Shown: positions 32,300 through 35,396 of the stretch, piece by piece
Position numbering within the stretch: the stretch's first letter is position 1
How the letters are laid out: the number at the start of each line of letters is the position of its first letter
Origin: Euprymna scolopes
Lineage: Eukaryota > Mollusca > Cephalopoda > Sepiida > Sepiolidae
Length of the DNA stretch: 35,396 nucleotides
NCBI GenBank assembly: GCA_024364805.1
Contig: CM044496.1
Location: 90,834,112-90,869,507 of the forward strand
Direction of reading: 5' to 3'
Program-made: the position numbers and the translations under genes
The notes under the pieces: generated by a model
Databases searched by the model: none
Told to the model about the DNA's origin: nothing
What the model saw: only the letters and a program-made list of their open reading frames with translations

Positions 32300-32625
32300 A
32301 GATTTTTATATTTTTTCATTGGAATTCGTTATTGAGATGAGTATTATTTATTAATTTTTTGCAGACTATTATCCTCATCTTTCTTAGTTGTTGTTTAACG
32401 ACGTTTCGGCCAACTATTCTTCTGGCCTTCATCAGATGATAACCGTGACGGGATAGGAACTCCAAATCTCCTAACTGCATCCTCAACAATTACTGCCATC
32501 CACAGCTGTTGTTGTCTCACCACATTTTGGCCAAGTAAGCCTCTGGCCGTCTTTGGGTAGGATTGAAACCGCTATCTTCAGACAATTCTCACTTGGAACC
32601 ATAGAGATTCAATGTCTCTATGCAC
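32300..32625 (-). mobile_element. Penelope-like or related segment with hammerhead-like motifs
   Basis: About 325 bp lies between the protease/RT-linker region and the RT start of the gypsy fossil and is foreign to it. On the minus strand it carries CTGATGA, one A, GGCC, a 12-nt loop, GGCC, GAAA (32435 down to 32404), and a decayed second unit with the same GGCC...GGCC spacing 121 bp away (32525-32556). Tandem hammerhead-type motifs are known in Penelope-like elements and in retrozymes. No reverse transcriptase of Penelope type is visible here. Confidence 0.4.
32404..32435 (-). ncRNA. Hammerhead-ribozyme-like core (degenerate)
   Basis: CUGAUGA and GAAA are separated by a GGCC/GGCC stem II, as in a hammerhead. 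Against a working ribozyme: there is an extra A between CUGAUGA and stem II, and no convincing stem III with a cleavage triplet was found. A GUC lies 11 nt upstream of CUGAUGA but gives only about three stem III pairs. I treat it as a relic or a look-alike. Confidence 0.3.
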
Positions 32626-32765
32626 TTGGATTTTGTTTTAAAGCTAAGGCAAAGTTTGAGTTGAAAGAAAATGTAATGCCAGTTTTCCAAACTAAAAGAC
32701 CCTATGTGTCAATAGAAATTATTGATAATGAACTAAAGCGACTAGAAAAGTTATTGTTGTTATAG

Positions 32766-32932
32766 AACTCATCAATGCATGTATGTATAAATGTGCATGC
32801 TTCATAGTCGTTGAAAGAATTGGATATGAATGCATATCATGTACGTATAAACCTCGCACAGTTCTTTTTCTGATGGCACCAAATGATAACACATTACATA
32901 CAGTGTATCAATGTGTATCTTCATAGCCTATA
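32766..32932. other. Unassigned stretch before the Helitron
   Basis: About 170 bp rich in ATGTAT/ATGCAT motifs. No gene seen. It ends in A, which with the T at 34049 forms the Helitron target. Confidence 0.5.
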
Positions 32933-34047
32933 CTAGACTACCCGTGACCCGTTGGGTCAGTATGTTAGATTAGTTATGGAATTAATGTATAAGCGTGACA
33001 CTTCTAACGTAAAGAAAATAGTTTTTGTGACATAACAGAAACATTTCTATGAAAGTATATTAAAATGAAAAAAGAATATAGATAGATTTCTATGAGTCGT
33101 TCTGTTTATAATTGTTTATTTTTAGAAAAAAAAAACTTACAGCCATTGAATTATAAGTGGTTTGCCATACTTATAGGTAAATGTGCACTGAACAGATATC
33201 GTAATATTTCAAGTTAAAGTCAAATTTTGCTATATCTTTTTTAAATGAAATTGTTAGTTGAAAGTACAGAATAGTTAAAAACACTCTCCCCATGTTAATG
33301 GCTTTTTAAATAGAAAATGAAAATAAAATGTAACTTTTTCATTTATTTTAAACAAACATTCATGACCCATTGGGTCAAATATTTAATTTATGTTAATAAT
33401 AAGGTCAATAAAACTAATTAAGACAATGTGGAAATGAACAATGTAAAAAAAAAAAAAAGAAAAACAGAATGTATTGACAATTGTTTATTTGGATAATTTA
33501 AACACGAAAAAAACAAAAAAACAATTGGGACGCTGAAAACGTACACCTAAGCAATACATTTTATTGTGTTGATTATTTATTTGAAAAAAAAAACAACAAC
33601 ATTTTCGGGGTTATTTATTTATGTTGGTAGTGTAGAAGAAAATGTATGAATGTTTTTAAGAAAGGTGCATTAAAAAATGGAGAATAAATTTAAAAAAAAA
33701 AAAGAAGAACATGGGTAAATCACCATTGTAAAATGCTCTTATAGTTGTCAATGGGTCAAAGTTGATTTATTTGTAAGAAAATTGCGACAGTATAGTTGTA
33801 ATACAGAATAGTTGCAAAACATCCGCACCCTTCCCATGTTAAATATTAATGCTAATATTTAAGTCTGCAGGTCAAATTCTGCAAAAGTAGCAATTTGTGT
33901 TTATTTGTTTACGCTGTTATGAGTTATGAGTGTTGTAACCCAACATCCGGTTTACATTTATGTACACATGCGCAACTGAAAATCGTAAACCGGATGTTGG
34001 GTTACAACACTCATTACAAGGTTATTTGAGTTTTATAATTATATAGA
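32933..34047 (-). mobile_element. Non-autonomous Helitron with canonical ends
   Basis: On the minus strand it starts TCTATATAATTATAAAACTC (from 34047), preceded by A, and ends CTAG (32936-32933), followed by T. This is the canonical Helitron 5'-TC...CTRR-3' between A and T. A perfect hairpin GACCC-AAC-GGGTC (32946-32958) lies nine bases before CTAG, and a similar GACCC-AAT-GGGTC is internal at 33364-33376. Near the 5' end there is a perfect 30-bp inverted repeat. The 1115 bp contain no open frame of note and no Rep/helicase motifs, so it would move only in trans. Internal A-rich segments suggest moderate age. Confidence 0.8.
33926..34014. repeat. Perfect 30-bp inverted repeat inside the Helitron
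   Basis: 33926-33955 (ATGAGTGTTGTAACCCAACA and on) and 33985-34014 are exact reverse complements over 30 bases, separated by 29 nt. It lies 33 bp inside the element's 5' end. Being error-free in an otherwise decayed neighbourhood, it is either recent, kept by conversion, or functional for the element. Confidence 0.95.
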
Positions 34048-34379
34048 TTGGGCTGCCAATCCATATAAAATAGGTTTCAGTCATTGTGTGTATAGAACAT
34101 AGATACTGGTTATCAATGCATTGTGCATGTGTGTATAGGGGTGTGTTTAAACACATACAATAAATAGTTCAATAAATATATGCACAGTTCTTTAAAACGG
34201 GCTGCCAATCCACAAAACTATAATCCAGAAAATGTCTCTTGACTACAAAGGGAAATATAAACAGGCATACGCTTTGTTGTACCCTGCTTCCTTTGTGGTG
34301 GCACTCAACTTAAAGATGCTGGAATAAAGATCTTTCGACATTGGATTTGCAGTTTTCATTATATGTTTATTTTCTGCAT
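34048..34379. other. Unassigned stretch with a repeated GGGCTGCCAATCCA
   Basis: GGGCTGCCAATCCA occurs at about 34050 and again at about 34199, suggesting a ~150-bp duplication with little other identity. No coding is seen. AATAAAG near 34323, followed by mixed sequence, resembles the 3' side of a retroelement LTR or UTR, but I cannot place it. Confidence 0.5.
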
Positions 34380-35071
34380 TGATCTGAAATGGAACACGTA
34401 CATCAAGTCTGTTGCCAAGGTCACTGGAAAGATGGTGGGATCCTTCTACCGCTCCAGAAGATATCTCACTACTGATGCAATTCTCTATCTATATAAAAGC
34501 CAAGTACGTCCAAGGATGGAATACTGTTGCCATATCTGGGCAGGAGCTGCTAAAAACAGCCTATCCTGCCTTGATAGAGTACAAAATAGACTTCGTGGCT
34601 TAGTGGGGGATGCCCTTTTCTCTACCCTGCAACCTCTCTCCCACAGAAGAGCCGTTGCGAGCCTATCCTTGTTTTATCGTTATTTCCATGGCAGGTGCTC
34701 GTCTGAACTCCAATCTCTGGTCCCCCCTCGCTAATCTTTCACGAAAAACACCCGTCTAGCTGAATCCACTGTGAAAAATTTCCCCCACTCTTTATCTGTG
34801 CCTAAATCAAAACGTGGATTCCATGAACAAAGCTTCTTTCTTAGAACTGCACGCCTGTGGAACTCTGTTCCGTCTGCCTGCTTCCCACCGGACTACAACT
34901 TGGATGTCTTCAAGTCCAATGTTAACAAATTCCTAATGAACCGCCCCCGTAAGTAAACACTTCATCAAATCTCCACACTAACGTAATGTACTTACAATAA
35001 CCCTTATCCCTGAGTGGCTTCCGGGCCTTGATAAGTGGTAATTACTGTGTAAAAAAAAAAAAAAAAAAAAA
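34380..35071 (+). mobile_element. LINE copy 3 (jockey/CR1-like), 5'-truncated, best preserved
   Basis: Begins abruptly at DLKWNTYIKSVAKVTGKMVG, within the C-terminal part of the reverse transcriptase, and runs through the ORF end (TARLWNSVPSACFPPDYNLD, VNKFLMNRPRK) to the stop at 34957-34959. A short 3' UTR with CCTTATCC, CCTTGATAAGTGG and an A-run (35051-35071) follows. The frame is continuous except for one TAA at 34732-34734, so this is the youngest-looking LINE copy in the window. It lacks the endonuclease and the RT core and cannot move by itself. Confidence 0.92.
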
Positions 35072-35396
35072 TTAAACAAACAATGTTGGGTTGAGTTGCT
35101 ACCCACTATATAAATCTTAGGTTGTACATCCTTTGGCTTCCGAGACGTAAAGGAACCAATTCCATCACCAACTCTTTGCAACCCCCGATTCTTTGATTAA
35201 CTGGTTCATTTCTCAACTCTCCCTAACTAACTCCTCGATTCTCATTTGTATATAATTATGACATTATTGGTGTCATGAATGCATGCAGCGAGGTGCATAT
35301 TGCGGTGAGGGGGAAGGGGGTGACCGGACAGGATAGAGGAAGAGAGGGCAAAAGAAAAAAAAAGTGAAAGAAACCCATGGTTTGCATGTACATGGT
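35072..35396. other. Unassigned right end of window
   Basis: About 325 bp, less A/T-rich than most of the window. It contains TATAAAT near 35110, a C/T-rich part at about 35140-35245, and a G/A-rich part at 35300-35375 (GGTGAGGGGGAAGGGGGTGA). No gene or known repeat is recognised. It could be part of another retroelement continuing past the window. Confidence 0.5.

Larger units (their letters stand above)
30433..32765 (+). mobile_element. Broken Ty3/gypsy LTR retrotransposon (fossil) with nested insertions
   Basis: A 5' LTR (30433-30743) is followed by a primer-binding-like TTGGCAGCAACGA from 30746, gag-like sequence over about 30900-31800 with a CCHC-type zinc-knuckle trace from 31699, a protease-like trace near 31930-31980, and the N-terminal side of reverse transcriptase at about 32626-32765 (ELKENVMPVFQTKRPYVS). 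No 3' LTR is seen and the rest of pol is missing. It is heavily broken, with more than ten disruptions. Two other elements are nested in it: a LINE tail in the LTR (30503-30644) and a segment with a hammerhead-like motif at about 32300-32625. This family is different from the minus-strand gypsy at 6849-10806, since both LTR and primer-binding site differ. Confidence 0.8.

Overview
The window is AT-rich, repeat-dense animal DNA. It has long non-coding stretches, a scaffold gap, nested transposons, and one intact-looking protein gene preceded by a splice acceptor. The jockey/CR1-like LINE copies, the Ty3/gypsy relics and the long A/T-rich tandem arrays suggest a mollusc, most probably a cephalopod such as an octopus. 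That assignment rests on general resemblance, because no diagnostic host gene is present.

Layout. 1-1866: a 30-bp minisatellite with a decayed LINE inside it. 1867-6848: AT-rich intergenic DNA. 6849-10806: a broken Ty3/gypsy LTR element on the minus strand. 11064-11187: a run of N. 11342-12045: Helitron-like ends. 13394-16252: the only convincing host gene, a single-exon coding region for a 952-residue leucine-rich-repeat (LRR) membrane receptor, with an intron acceptor just upstream of the ATG. 16283-16842: a fold-back Tc1/mariner-type element lying 30 bp past the stop. 17335-17840: a MITE with very long inverted repeats. 17841-21004: non-coding DNA with one long hairpin. 21005-22205: a relic of the 5' half of a LINE. 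23866-28895: a large array of a 16-bp A/T unit, holding a second LINE and a Helitron-like or other insertion. 29118-30403: a mariner element with a dead transposase. 30433-32765: a second broken Ty3/gypsy element on the plus strand, carrying a LINE tail in its LTR and a Penelope-like, hammerhead-like segment inside its body. 32933-34047: a non-autonomous Helitron with canonical ends and a perfect 30-bp inverted repeat. 34380-35071: the best-preserved LINE 3' end.

Apart from the receptor gene, the sequence reads as a record of insertions, and the order of several of them can be inferred from nesting. I see no operon, CRISPR array, rRNA or tRNA gene and no evidence for a new multi-gene system. 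The items most worth a second look are the receptor with its methionine-microsatellite signal peptide and tyrosine-bearing tail, the transposon that may supply that gene's poly(A) signal, the two LINEs embedded in unrelated tandem arrays, the Helitron with the perfect palindrome, and the hammerhead-like motif.
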